This document shows, piece by piece, positions 9,162 through 17,555 of a stretch of DNA of 64,000 nucleotides. Within the stretch, counting starts at the first letter, position 1. Every line of letters begins with the position of its first letter. A program made the position numbers and the translations under genes. The stretch lies in contig NZ_VIVK01000001.1 in assembly GCF_007828865.1 (NCBI RefSeq), positions 4,154,001 through 4,218,000 on the forward strand. Direction: 5' to 3'. This DNA is from Kribbella amoyensis (lineage in GTDB: Bacteria > Actinomycetota > Actinomycetes > Propionibacteriales > Kribbellaceae). The notes under the pieces are model-generated. The model had not been told where the DNA came from. It made no database searches and was given only the letters and a program-made list of their open reading frames with translations.

Positions 9162-9356
9162 TTAGATGGCTGCCCTCAACGCGGCCGTCAGGTCTTTTTC
9201 GGTTTGTTTGAGGTGTTTGCGCATGGCGGCAGCCGCGGCTTGGGGGTCTTGGGCGCGGACTGCTTCGGCGATGGCGCGGTGTTGGTCGATGGTGGTGGAG
9301 ACCGGGAGTTGGCGCTCGATCTGACCCTCGTAGCTGCGACGGCGACGTCGGCGTTC
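9162..9356 (-). pseudogene. Remnant of a GntR-family (FCD domain) regulator, C-terminal end only
   Basis: Minus-strand translation gives about 57 residues, including SYEGQIERQLPVSTTIDQHR and AIAEAVRAQDPQAAAAAMRK, then HLKQTEKDL and a stop at 9164-9162. This is the last helix pair of an FCD ligand domain as in FadR/GntR regulators. Upstream the frame hits a TGA just before the stop of the next gene, and neither the rest of the FCD domain nor the winged helix is present. The fragment sits directly against the 3' end of the membrane protein gene, so a deletion or insertion joined them. Bases 9021-9161 hold nothing I recognise. Confidence 0.75.
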
Positions 9357-9965
9357 TCACAGCACGTCGCGGTAGCGGGAACGCTCGAAGGCGAAGAAGC
9401 ACGTCATCAGGATCCCGACGACGACGGCACCGATGGCGTACGCGACCGCGACCCGGTCGGTGCCGGCGATCCGCACCACCAGCAAGGCGACCGCGATCCC
9501 GCCGATGGCCGCGGTGATCAGCGCGGTCGTCGCCGCGATGCTGACGATCTCGGGCCGTGTCCTGGTCGCCAGCATCGCCAGCGCTTCGGTGGCCTCGGCG
9601 GGGTTCTCGTGCCGGCTGTACTTCCCGAAGTACCGCGCGTGGTCCTCGTCCAGGGTCCGGTAGAAGGCTCGGATCCGGGCGATCGCCTGCTGGAACATCA
9701 ACCCCTGGACGCCGTTCTCCACCAGCCGCACCGTCGTCGCGACGCCCAGCCCGAACAACAACGGCAGTACCGCCGAGACGAACGGCCAGAAGGCGGTCTC
9801 GTTCCCCACGGTGAACCCGATGGCCACCATCGATGACGAAACTGTCAGCACGAAGCCGGTGGCCCGCGCCCCGCTCTCACTGATCGCAGTCCCAGCAGCA
9901 CTCTGCAGCACGTAGTGCTCAGTGGTCAGCGCATCGAGAACCGCACCTTTCCGCTCACCGTCCAT
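9357..9965 (-). CDS. Hypothetical four-segment membrane protein
   Basis: 202 residues. A soluble N-terminal helix with acidic and basic residues (about 1-35) is followed by two hydrophobic segments (about 36-85). Next is a charged cytoplasmic stretch of about 50 residues (RIRAFYRTLDEDHARYFGKY) and then two more segments (about 143-192). The 2+2 arrangement with a helical soluble part recalls SLATT-type membrane proteins, but I cannot assign it to that family. It stands alone, between the GntR remnant and the AraC gene, all on the minus strand. Confidence 0.75.
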   Translation of the reverse strand: MDGERKGAVLDALTTEHYVLQSAAGTAISESGARATGFVLTVSSSMVAIGFTVGNETAFWPFVSAVLPLLFGLGVATTVRLVENGVQGLMFQQAIARIRAFYRTLDEDHARYFGKYSRHENPAEATEALAMLATRTRPEIVSIAATTALITAAIGGIAVALLVVRIAGTDRVAVAYAIGAVVVGILMTCFFAFERSRYRDVL

Positions 9966-10007
9966 CCGTCAGCGGTACCCACCACCCCACCCCACGAACC
10001 GGCGCGC

Positions 10008-10826
10008 TCAGCCGGCGTCGAAGCGGGAGTGGCGTACTGCGTGGCGGCCTGGGGTGTGGCCGTAGGTTCTGGTGAAGGCGGCTATGTAGGCGCTGGGGGT
10101 CGAGTAGCCGACCCGGTGGGCTACTTCACCGACCGGGTGGGTGTCGAGGAGGACGAGGGAGGCGCGGAGGCGGAGGTCGGTGCGCCAGGTGGTGAAGGAG
10201 CGGCCGAACTCGCGGTGGAAGTCGCGTTGCAGGGTCTTGGGGCTGATGTGCAGCCGGGTGGCCCAGGCTTCCAGGGTGGTCGGGTCGGCCGGGTCGTGGG
10301 CGAGGGCGCGGGCGACGCGGAGCGCGAAGCCGGGGCCGGTGCTCGGGGATCCGGTGAGGTCGCGGCCGGCTGGTTCGAGGCCGGCCATCAGCCGTCCGCG
10401 GGCTTCCAGGGCGACCGCCTCGGCGATGCCGGGGGAGGCGAGCGACTCGATCACGTCCGCCACTTCGGGGGATACTCCCGCGATCCCGATCCGGACGCCG
10501 GTCAGGGCGGGCGGGACCTCGCGCAGACAGACCCGGTACACGGTCTGCCGATCGACGGAGGCCGTGTGGACCGAGTGCGTGACCGCTCGGTGGATCCAGG
10601 CCGCTTCGGTGGAGTCGACGAAGTGGGTGCTGGTGCCGTGGGCGACCGAGAGCGGGCCGTCGGGGGACCAGTACAACTGGTGCAGGAAGTCCTGCCGGCT
10701 CTCGGTGAACTCCAACGTCCCGGCGGACCGGTACCGCAGGACGAGGATGCCGCCCGGAGTGCCGAGGCCGTAGCCGAACTCCTGGCACGACTCGGGGTCG
10801 GTGCCGAACGCGGTCACCAGGTTCAA
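10008..10826 (-). CDS. AraC-family transcriptional regulator
   Basis: 272 residues starting at TTG 10826, supported by GGGAGG a few bases upstream. The C-terminal hundred residues form the double helix-turn-helix: first WATRLHISPKTLQRDFHREF, then VGEVAHRVGYSTPSAYIAAF followed by TYGHTPG. The N-terminal part resembles a cupin-like sensor (FTESRQDFLHQLYWSPDG). It is divergent from the siderophore-binding lipoprotein gene with a 106-bp spacer that holds an iron box, so it probably controls that uptake locus in response to the siderophore. Confidence 0.88.
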   Translation of the reverse strand: MNLVTAFGTDPESCQEFGYGLGTPGGILVLRYRSAGTLEFTESRQDFLHQLYWSPDGPLSVAHGTSTHFVDSTEAAWIHRAVTHSVHTASVDRQTVYRVCLREVPPALTGVRIGIAGVSPEVADVIESLASPGIAEAVALEARGRLMAGLEPAGRDLTGSPSTGPGFALRVARALAHDPADPTTLEAWATRLHISPKTLQRDFHREFGRSFTTWRTDLRLRASLVLLDTHPVGEVAHRVGYSTPSAYIAAFTRTYGHTPGRHAVRHSRFDAG

Positions 10827-10879
10827 GGTGTCCTCCCGGCGACAGTGGGTGTCTCGTCCGCGCTATCGGGACGCGATTG

Positions 10880-10898
10880 GTAAGGCTAGCCTAACTTC
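10880..10898. promoter_or_regulatory. IdeR/DtxR-like iron box
   Basis: GTAAGGCTAGCCTAACTTC, centred on GGCTAGCC, matches the actinobacterial iron-regulator consensus TTAGGTTAGSCTAACCTAA at most core positions. It lies about 35 bases before the lipoprotein start, where a bound repressor would block transcription under iron sufficiency. Confidence 0.75.
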
Positions 10899-10932
10899 GA
10901 CCGCCGACCCCTGGAGAAGGACCCCGCCAGCC

Positions 10933-11922
10933 ATGTCCCTGCGCCTGTCCGGTGCGCTCGCCACCCTCCTCGCCGTCACCCTCGGCCTGACCGCCTGCGG
11001 CTCGTCCGACGACACCGGAGCGGCCGCGGCCGAGACCCGGGTGTTCGCCGCCGACAACGGCGACATCACCATCCCGAAGGATCCGCAACGCGTCGTCGCC
11101 ACCGGGTACGCCGTGCCCGCGCTGATCGAGGCGGACGCCAAACTCGTCGGCATCTCCAGTTGGCAACGCGGGATCCCGATGATGTCGGCCGAGGACAAGG
11201 CGAAGTACGACGCGCTGGACAAGATCGCCGGCGAGACCGCGGACGAGACCGACTACGAGAAGATCGCGCTGGCCGAGCCCGACCTGATCGTGATCGGGGT
11301 CCCGGCACCCGTACTCGGTGACATCGACCTGGAACGCCTCGAGGGGGTCGCCCCTGTCGTTGCCATCGGCCCGACCGTGCCGGACGCGTGGCGCGAGCTG
11401 TCCCGCCGCCAGTCCGACGCGGCCGGCCGGACCGCCACCTTCGACCGGGCCAAGGCCGCGTACGACGAGAAGGCGGCCGCGTTGAAGACGAAGTACGCGG
11501 GCGTGCTCGGCTCGCTGAAGTTCGGCCACGTCGGCGGGTACGGGCAAGTGGCCAAGGGCAACTTCATGCGCGAGTACGCCCGGTCCTGGGGGACGAACAT
11601 CGCGCAGGACGTCGGCGTGACGTACTACGGCGAGGTGAAGAAGAAGGGTGGCGGCAGTCTCGACGTGTCCGAGCAGGAGTCGATCGAGTTGCTGCCCGAG
11701 AGCCTCCGGGACGCCGACGCGATCACGTACACGCTCGAACCGGACGGCACCGTCGGTCCCGCGATCAAGTTCGTGCTCGACTCGCCGTTGTGGAAGAGCC
11801 TGCCCGCGGTCAAGGCCGGCCGGGTGTACCCGATCCGCTACACCCAGGCGGCGACGTACGAGTCCGCGCGGCTCACCCTCGACTCACTCGACCAGGCGTT
11901 CGCGCCGTTGCTGAACCGATGA
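10933..11922 (+). CDS. Iron-siderophore ABC transporter binding lipoprotein
   Basis: 329 residues from ATG 10933. The signal peptide ends in lipobox LTAC with Cys22 as lipid attachment. A FecB/FepB-type (type III) periplasmic-binding fold follows: the first lobe contains PQRVVATGYAVPALIEADAKL and the family's YEKIALAEPDLIVIG, and the second lobe ends WKSLPAVKAGRVYPI. The iron box upstream and the siderophore-interacting protein overlapping its stop agree with ferric-siderophore uptake. No permease or ATPase gene is next to it, so it must share them with another locus. Confidence 0.9.
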   Translation: MSLRLSGALATLLAVTLGLTACGSSDDTGAAAAETRVFAADNGDITIPKDPQRVVATGYAVPALIEADAKLVGISSWQRGIPMMSAEDKAKYDALDKIAGETADETDYEKIALAEPDLIVIGVPAPVLGDIDLERLEGVAPVVAIGPTVPDAWRELSRRQSDAAGRTATFDRAKAAYDEKAAALKTKYAGVLGSLKFGHVGGYGQVAKGNFMREYARSWGTNIAQDVGVTYYGEVKKKGGGSLDVSEQESIELLPESLRDADAITYTLEPDGTVGPAIKFVLDSPLWKSLPAVKAGRVYPIRYTQAATYESARLTLDSLDQAFAPLLNR

Positions 11923-12713
11923 ACCGCGACCACGCCAAGGAACGCGTCGCCGCCTTGCACACCGACGGCACCGTCATCGAGCGGATCCCGTACCCGATCG
12001 GCATCCGCACCCCGAAGGTCGCCGCCAAGCGGTACGTCACCCCGCACCTGCTGCGGGTCACCCTGGAGGGCCCTGGCCTGGACGGGTTCCACAGCTACCA
12101 GTGCGACGACCACGTGAAGATCGTGTTCCCGGATCCCGACGGCACCCACCGCGTCCCGGTCCCGAACGACCGCCAGATGCTCGACTGGCCGCGCCCGATC
12201 CCGACGACGCGGCGCTACACGGTCCGGCGGTACGCCGGGCGCGAACTGGAGCTGGAGTTCGTCGTCCATCCGGGTGGGCTGGCGGCGACCTGGGCCGAGG
12301 CGCTCGCGATCGGGGACGAGGTCGCGATCGCTGGTCCGCCAGGGGCGAAGGCGTTCCCGCACAATTACGACCATTACGTGTTCGCCGTGGATCCGACCGG
12401 GTTGCCCGCGGCCGCGAGGTGGCTGGAGGAGTCGCCGGAGGACGTGTCCGCCGATCTCGTCGTCGAGTTCGACCACGACGACGAGACGGCGTACCCGCTG
12501 GCCGAGCGGCCCGGGGTCAGGGTCCGCTGGGTGCCAAGGTCATTGCTCGCGGCAACGGTCATGGAGCTGCCGCCGGCGGCCGGCCGCGCGTTCCTGTTCG
12601 CGGCCGGCGAGGCCGACGGGATCCGCCCGCTCCGTGCCTGGAGCAAGAACCGGCTGGACCACCTCGTCACCGGTTACTGGAAGCGGGGCGCCGCCGACCA
12701 CGCCGACGACTGA
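11919..12713 (+). CDS. Siderophore-interacting protein (FAD-binding ferric-siderophore reductase)
   Basis: 264 residues; ATG 11919 overlaps the lipoprotein stop (ATGA). It contains the FAD-binding motif RRYTVRRY at about residues 99-106, the PGG region, and the C-terminal SIP domain with FAAGEADGIRPLRAW and the terminal KNRLDHLVTGYWKRG seen in ViuB-type proteins. These enzymes reduce ferric iron in imported siderophores and release it in the cytoplasm. Placement directly after a siderophore-binding protein under an iron box supports the role. Confidence 0.92.
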   Translation: MNRDHAKERVAALHTDGTVIERIPYPIGIRTPKVAAKRYVTPHLLRVTLEGPGLDGFHSYQCDDHVKIVFPDPDGTHRVPVPNDRQMLDWPRPIPTTRRYTVRRYAGRELELEFVVHPGGLAATWAEALAIGDEVAIAGPPGAKAFPHNYDHYVFAVDPTGLPAAARWLEESPEDVSADLVVEFDHDDETAYPLAERPGVRVRWVPRSLLAATVMELPPAAGRAFLFAAGEADGIRPLRAWSKNRLDHLVTGYWKRGAADHADD

Positions 12714-12719
12714 CGCGTC

Positions 12720-12953
12720 CTACAGCCGCGGGTCGCGGGGGTCCAGCCGCGCGTCGCGGCGTTCCTCGACCACGGTGTGGCTGGTCCGGGACCGCTGGCC
12801 GTTGATGACCACGGCCAGGATCAGGCCGAGCGCGCCGGCGCCCATCAGGATGTAGCCGACCACGGTCAGGTCGATCCCGCTGATCCGGTCCGAGACCGCG
12901 AACGCCAGGATGCCGCCGACCGCGAGCAGGAAGATTCCCGCACCGATACCCAT
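12720..12953 (-). CDS. Small two-segment membrane protein, DUF6458-like
   Basis: 77 residues from ATG 12953, selected because GGAGG lies five to six bases upstream; the longer frame upstream is arginine-rich and implausible. Two membrane segments (about residues 3-20 and 31-52) begin MGIGAGIFLLAVGGILAFAV, a pattern widespread in actinobacteria as a protein of unknown function. The tail is charged. It converges with the siderophore-interacting gene with only six bases between stops. Confidence 0.85.
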   Translation of the reverse strand: MGIGAGIFLLAVGGILAFAVSDRISGIDLTVVGYILMGAGALGLILAVVINGQRSRTSHTVVEERRDARLDPRDPRL

Positions 12954-13178
12954 CGAAGTCCTCCTCGTGCCATGCCTCACGCCGGTGGAGTCCGGCTCCA
13001 CCTGCCGCCCCCGCGGAGCCTCCGGTGCCCGGTCCCGGCGGCGGTCAAACGAGGCGCCCCGCGGGACTGGCCGGAAGGTGGTATCCGGTATACATTGATG
13101 CCGAATGGATCGGTTGTGATCTGGCGCACGGCTCCGGCCCACCGCGACGGGTACGATCGGCCCGTTTGTGCGTACGCC

Positions 13179-13371
13179 GGTCCGCCCGCCGTGGTGGTTC
13201 GTCGTGCGGGCGTGGAGGGGAGTATTCCTCCCGGACCCGGCTCGACCGGGTCCGTAGCGGCAGCGTCGTCATCACGGAAGGCCTGGACGGCCGGCCCGGT
13301 GCTGCCGGTCCGGGCGGTTCGCCGGGCGGAAGAGACCTCCGGACCTGGAAGCTGTCGTCCGGAGGTTCGTC
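13179..13371 (+). promoter_or_regulatory. Probable yybP-ykoY (manganese) riboswitch in the TerC leader
   Basis: The leader contains landmarks of this class in order: GGGGAGTATTCCTCC at 13217-13231, TCGTCATCACGG at 13267-13278, and a 3' segment GGAAGAGACCTCCGGACC ending 13345. GGTCCG at 13179 could pair with CGGACC to close the aptamer. CCTCCGGAC (13336-13344) is also an exact 9-bp complement of GTCCGGAGG (13357-13365), which contains the ribosome binding site of the downstream gene. The 3' aptamer strand can therefore either close the aptamer or mask the ribosome binding site. Class assignment is by memory of motifs; boundaries are approximate. Bases 12954-13178 show nothing else clear. Confidence 0.65.
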
Positions 13372-14361
13372 ATGGTCTCAGCGATGTCCCCTGCGGTCTG
13401 GATCCTCACGATCGCCGGTCTGCTCGCGATCGTCGCCTTCGACCTGATCGTGATCGCCCGGCGCAAGCGCACCGTAACGATCAAGGACGCCACCCGCTGG
13501 GTGCTGTTCTACGTCGGCCTGGCCGGTTTGTTCGCGGTCGGGCTGTTCGTGCTCAGCCCGGGCGCCTCGGGCGGCGAGTTCGTCGCCGGGTACATCACCG
13601 AGTACAGCCTCAGCGTCGACAACCTGTTCGTGTTCGTGATCATCATGGCCCGGTTCGCGGTGCCGCCGATCGCGCAGGACAAGGTGCTGTACATCGGCAT
13701 CGTGGTCTCGATGGTGCTGCGCGCGGTGTTCATCCTGGCCGGTGCGGCCGCGATCGCGGCGGCGAGCTGGGTGTTCTACATCTTCGGCGCGTTCCTGGTC
13801 TACACCGCGGTCCGGCTGGCCCTCGAGGGTGACAACGAGGAGAGCGACTTCCAGGAGAACGCGGTACTGCGCGGGATGCGCCGGATCCTGCCGCTGACGC
13901 ACGACTACGACGACGCCCGGCTGACCACCCGGGTCGACGGCCGCAGGATGCTGACGCCGCTGGTGATCGTGATCTCCGCGATCGGGATGGCGAACGTGAT
14001 CTTCGCGCTCGACTCGATCCCGGCGATCTTCGGCCTCACCCAGGACGCGTACATCGTGCTGACCGCGAACGCGTTCGCGCTGATGGGGCTGCGCCAGCTG
14101 TACTTCCTGATCGGCGGGCTGCTGGAACGGATCATCTACCTGAACGTCGGGCTGTCGGTGATCCTCGCGTTCATCGGCGTGAAGCTGATCATCGAGGCGC
14201 TGCACGGCTCGCACATCGACGACATCGGCGCGATCCACCTGCCGCACATCGGTATCGCCACCTCGCTCGGCTTCATCGCCGGCACGCTGCTGGTGACGAC
14301 GGTCGCCAGCCTGATCAAGTCCGGCTACGACCGTCGCCGCCTGGAGGCCGAGGCGGACTAG
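13372..14361 (+). CDS. TerC/Alx-family integral membrane protein, probable manganese exporter
   Basis: 329 residues with about nine membrane segments and the TerC acidic motifs: EYSLSVDNLFVFVIIMARF near residue 80, and FALDSIPAIFG near residue 210. The conserved acidic residues in membrane segments are consistent with metal-ion transport; several relatives act in Mn2+ homeostasis. ATG 13372 has GGAGG at 13361-13365. The riboswitch-like leader strengthens a manganese role, since the yybP-ykoY class commonly controls TerC/MntP-type exporters. Confidence 0.9.
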   Translation: MVSAMSPAVWILTIAGLLAIVAFDLIVIARRKRTVTIKDATRWVLFYVGLAGLFAVGLFVLSPGASGGEFVAGYITEYSLSVDNLFVFVIIMARFAVPPIAQDKVLYIGIVVSMVLRAVFILAGAAAIAAASWVFYIFGAFLVYTAVRLALEGDNEESDFQENAVLRGMRRILPLTHDYDDARLTTRVDGRRMLTPLVIVISAIGMANVIFALDSIPAIFGLTQDAYIVLTANAFALMGLRQLYFLIGGLLERIIYLNVGLSVILAFIGVKLIIEALHGSHIDDIGAIHLPHIGIATSLGFIAGTLLVTTVASLIKSGYDRRRLEAEAD

Positions 14362-15626
14362 TCCGCGCCGGCCGTGGCCGCCCGGTCCGTGACTGCCCGG
14401 TCCGGGGCCGGGCGCAACCGGAGGTACAGCCAGGGGATCGGGGTCAGGATCAGGCCCGAGACCATCAGTGCCGTCCGCAGGCTGCGGCCGGCCAGGGCGC
14501 CGAGCGGCGGACCGCCGGCCACCTGACCGATCGCGTTCGCCTGCGACACCATCGAGATCACCGTGGCTCGCGAGCCGGACTCCAGGTTGCGGTTCAGCCA
14601 GGCTGCCTCGATCGGCGCGGCCAGGGTGAGCGCGACCCGGCTCAGCCACATCGCCGCCAGCGCGAACCACAGGCTGCCGATCAGCGCGAACCCGATCACG
14701 CCGACGACCTGCAGCCCGGCCAGGAACGCGAGCAACCCGTTCGGGTGCAGGTTGTTCACGCGGGCGGCCGACACCCGGTTGACGACCAGCGAGGCGGCCA
14801 GCGCCAGGAACGTCCCGATCAGCGCGAGCACCGTGAACCAGAACGCGGGATCGGAGGTGCCGAACACCTCGGGGAACCGGAACTCGAGCACCTTCACCGT
14901 CCACAGCCGGTCGAACGCCTCGCTCGACAACCCCGAGATCAGGCTGATCAGGACCAGGCTGCGGACCACCGGACGGCTCCGCGCCACCGCGATCCCGGTC
15001 CGGAAGGTCTTGGCCAGATGGGTGAAGGTCTCGCGCTCGGCCCGCGGGGTCGGGTGGAAGTTGCGCTCGGGCATCACCAGCACCAGGACCAGACCGAGCA
15101 GGATCATCCCGGCCCCGGAGACCGTCATCGGCACCGGCAGCGCGATCAGGCCGAGCGCGCCCGCGGTGACGGTACCGAGGATCGTGCCGGTGAGGGTGAC
15201 CTGCTGCTCGCGGACGAACACGGGACCGACCCGGTCGGCGCCGATCTCGTCGGTGATCCACGCCTGGTCGGCGCCGGAGGTGAACGTGTACCCGATTCCC
15301 CAGAGCACCTGGGCGGCGAGGATCGCGAGGAACGCCGGCACCAGCGCCTGGAGCAGGAACCCGGCGCCGATCAGGACGAACCCGATGATGATGGACAGCT
15401 TGCGGCTGTACAGGTCGGCGACGATCCCCGTCGGGATCTCGAAGAGGAAACAGGAGAGCTCGAGCGTGGTCCCGACCAGGACCAGTTGCAGCGGACTCAG
15501 CCCGACGTCGCGCACGTAGTACACCGCGGAGAGGGTGAACGTCAGCGCGAGGAGGAAGGACCAGACGCCGTTGAAGGCGTAGTAGGTGCGGACCGCGTCG
15601 GCGGTTCCGCGGGCAGGCAAGGACAT
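14358..15626 (-). CDS. MFS transporter
   Basis: 422 residues from ATG 15626, with GGAG about ten bases upstream. Twelve hydrophobic segments are present, with the MFS motif between segments 2 and 3 as FEIPTGIVADLYSRKLSIII. Composition and the opening YYAFNGVWSFLLALTFTLSA place it near tetracycline/macrolide efflux-like permeases of unknown substrate. Its stop overlaps the TerC stop by four bases (convergent). Nothing nearby indicates what it exports. Confidence 0.87.
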   Translation of the reverse strand: MSLPARGTADAVRTYYAFNGVWSFLLALTFTLSAVYYVRDVGLSPLQLVLVGTTLELSCFLFEIPTGIVADLYSRKLSIIIGFVLIGAGFLLQALVPAFLAILAAQVLWGIGYTFTSGADQAWITDEIGADRVGPVFVREQQVTLTGTILGTVTAGALGLIALPVPMTVSGAGMILLGLVLVLVMPERNFHPTPRAERETFTHLAKTFRTGIAVARSRPVVRSLVLISLISGLSSEAFDRLWTVKVLEFRFPEVFGTSDPAFWFTVLALIGTFLALAASLVVNRVSAARVNNLHPNGLLAFLAGLQVVGVIGFALIGSLWFALAAMWLSRVALTLAAPIEAAWLNRNLESGSRATVISMVSQANAIGQVAGGPPLGALAGRSLRTALMVSGLILTPIPWLYLRLRPAPDRAVTDRAATAGAD

Positions 15627-15923
15627 GGGTGTTCGGCTCCTGGAAGCAGCACGGCATGCGGACAGGACGCAGCGCGGCCGGCAGTGACGGCCCGGCGCTG
15701 GAACGTGACGCACGACGGCGGTTCCGGCGGATCACCGGAGCGCGGAGGTGCGCTTTCAGGAAGGACGTTGCATGCGCGCAAGAGTAAGTGGGACACCGGC
15801 GTTTCCGCCTCCGAATTTGCCGATTGACCCCGGCCGTCGGGGGTACCATCGGAAGTAGCCTGGCCCGGCCGTTCCCCCGTGATGGTCGGGTCAGGTCTTT
15901 GCTGTCAGACGAGGACGTTTCTC

Positions 15924-16550
15924 ATGCCGAAGCTGGTCCCTCCGGTGTTGCCCGCCGGGACGCTGCGGGAGCGGGATCAGCCAGTACTGCCGGGGCTGCG
16001 GCCGTGGCGTCCAGCGGATGCCGGCCAGGTCCGGGAAGCCTTTGGGGACGCGGAGATCCAGCGCTGGCACCTGCTCCGGATCGACGACCAGGACGAGGCG
16101 CGGGACTGGATCGCGCAATGGGGCCGCCGCTGGGCCGACGAGGACGCGGCGAGCTGGGCGATCGTCGACGACGGGGACGAGGCCCTGGGTCAGGTCGGGC
16201 TCCGTGGCGTCGATCTGGCCGGCGCGTCGGTGCACCTCTCGTACTGGATGCTGCCGCAGGCTCGGGGGCGTGGTCTCGCGACCCGGGCGGTCGGGGTGGT
16301 GGAGCGCTGGTGTTTCGAGGAGATCGGCTTCCGGCGGCTGACCCTGGAGCACTCGACCGAGAACGTGCAGTCCTGCCGGGTCGCGGAGAAGTCCGGGTAC
16401 GCGCTCGAAGGCGTTCTCCGCAGTTGCTGGCAACACCTCGACGGCTGGCACGACGTCCACGTTCACGCCCGGACGCGGGCGGTCGACCGTCCTTCCTCGA
16501 ACACGTACGGCAGCAACGCCGGCTCCGTGGGCGCCGTCCCTTCCAGCTGA
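15924..16550 (+). CDS. GNAT-family N-acetyltransferase (RimJ/RimL type)
   Basis: 208 residues from ATG 15924 with GAGGA upstream. The RimJ/L-like acetyltransferase domain shows LRPWRPADAGQVREAF at the start, the acetyl-CoA loop QARGRGLATRAV, and NVQSCRVAEKSGYALEGVLR near the C-terminus. The last roughly 29 residues (after HARTRAVDR) lie opposite the coding end of the convergent LacI-family gene and look unlike the family, so the frame may simply read through for want of a stop. The acceptor is unknown. Confidence 0.85.
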   Translation: MPKLVPPVLPAGTLRERDQPVLPGLRPWRPADAGQVREAFGDAEIQRWHLLRIDDQDEARDWIAQWGRRWADEDAASWAIVDDGDEALGQVGLRGVDLAGASVHLSYWMLPQARGRGLATRAVGVVERWCFEEIGFRRLTLEHSTENVQSCRVAEKSGYALEGVLRSCWQHLDGWHDVHVHARTRAVDRPSSNTYGSNAGSVGAVPSS

Positions 16551-17455
16551 TCGATCAACGCCTCGACCCCCAAGCGACCGAGGTCCGGCCCGGGGGAGTG
16601 CAGGACGGTGAGCGGCGGATCGGCGAGCGCGCCCATGTCCGGTGACATGAACGCCACCACGGAGAGATCCCGCGGTACGACGTACCCCGCGTGGGCCAGG
16701 CCGGTGAGTACGCCGAACGTCGCGTACTCGTTCATCAGCACTACCGCCGTCGCTCGCTCGACCAGCTCAGGGACCAAAGCCCGCCCGGCCGGTGCCGTCG
16801 GATCGCAGTCATACAGCTGCGGCGTCAGCCCGCGCTCGGCACAGAGCCGCTCGTACGCCGCCCGCGTTCGCACCTTGGGACCGTAGTCGGGCAACGGGCT
16901 CCGCGCGGTCACCAAGGCGATGTCACGATGCCCGAGCTTCTGGAGATGGTCGAGCGCGATCGCCACCGACCGGTCGAAGTCGATGTCGACGTGCACCAGC
17001 CCGGCCGGATCCGCGGTCCGCCCGATCAACGCGAACGGCGTCCCCGCGGTCCGCAGGACGCCGATCCGGGGATCCTCCATCCGCACCTCCATCAGCACGA
17101 CCCCGTCGACCAGGCCCTGCCCGAGCAACTCGCGGAGCTCGCCGCCATCGGTGTCGACCGGCCAGAGCACGAGGTGGTACCCGCGGGACCGGGCCGCGCG
17201 GCCGGCACTGGTGACGAAATCCGGTGTCGAACTGCCGAAGCGGTGCTCCCCGGTCGGATGCGCGAGCGCGACGATCCTGGTCCGCCGGCTCGCCAGTGCC
17301 CGGGCCAGCTCGTTGCGCCGGTACCCGAGCTCCGCGACCGCGGACTCGACCCGCTGCCGGGTCGCCGGGGTCACCGGTTTGGTGCCGTTCAGGACGAACG
17401 ACACGGTCGCGACCGACACCCCGGCGCGCTCGGCGACATCGCGCACGGTCGGCAC
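16463..17455 (-). CDS. LacI-family transcriptional regulator
   Basis: 330 residues. N-terminal helix-turn-helix TVRDVAERAGVSVATVSFVL with hinge helix ELARALASRR, then a periplasmic-binding-like sugar domain (VVLMNEYATFGVLTGL near residue 240). It is divergent from the ThuA-like gene across 100 bp that contain an inverted repeat. It most likely represses the downstream sugar catabolic and ABC transport genes and its own promoter, released by the imported sugar or a derivative. Its 3' end overlaps the convergent GNAT gene by 88 bases. Confidence 0.92.
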   Translation of the reverse strand: MPTVRDVAERAGVSVATVSFVLNGTKPVTPATRQRVESAVAELGYRRNELARALASRRTRIVALAHPTGEHRFGSSTPDFVTSAGRAARSRGYHLVLWPVDTDGGELRELLGQGLVDGVVLMEVRMEDPRIGVLRTAGTPFALIGRTADPAGLVHVDIDFDRSVAIALDHLQKLGHRDIALVTARSPLPDYGPKVRTRAAYERLCAERGLTPQLYDCDPTAPAGRALVPELVERATAVVLMNEYATFGVLTGLAHAGYVVPRDLSVVAFMSPDMGALADPPLTVLHSPGPDLGRLGVEALIDQLEGTAPTEPALLPYVFEEGRSTARVRA

Positions 17456-17467
17456 CCGGACCTCCTC

Positions 17468-17510
17468 TTGACAGCGCCGCCCCGACGGCGGCTAACCTCA
17501 CCTCAGGTTA
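17468..17510 (+). promoter_or_regulatory. Promoter and inverted-repeat operator before the ThuA-like gene
   Basis: TTGACA at 17468-17473 is followed after 17-19 bases by a candidate -10 overlapping the inverted repeat TAACCT-CACCTC-AGGTTA (17493-17510). The arms are perfect over 6 bp. A LacI-family dimer bound there would cover the -10. The repeat is 46 bases before the ThuA-like ATG. LacI operators usually have a central CG, which is missing here, so assignment to the neighbouring regulator is tentative. Confidence 0.55.
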
Positions 17511-17555
17511 AGCGTTTTACCGCCCACTCCACCAGCTGCCCGGGAGCGATCACCC

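Noticed and set aside
13378..15849. 823-codon minus-strand frame over TerC and the MFS gene
   Set aside because: Mixed shadow of two genes in the wrong frame; real MFS frame is 14358-15626.
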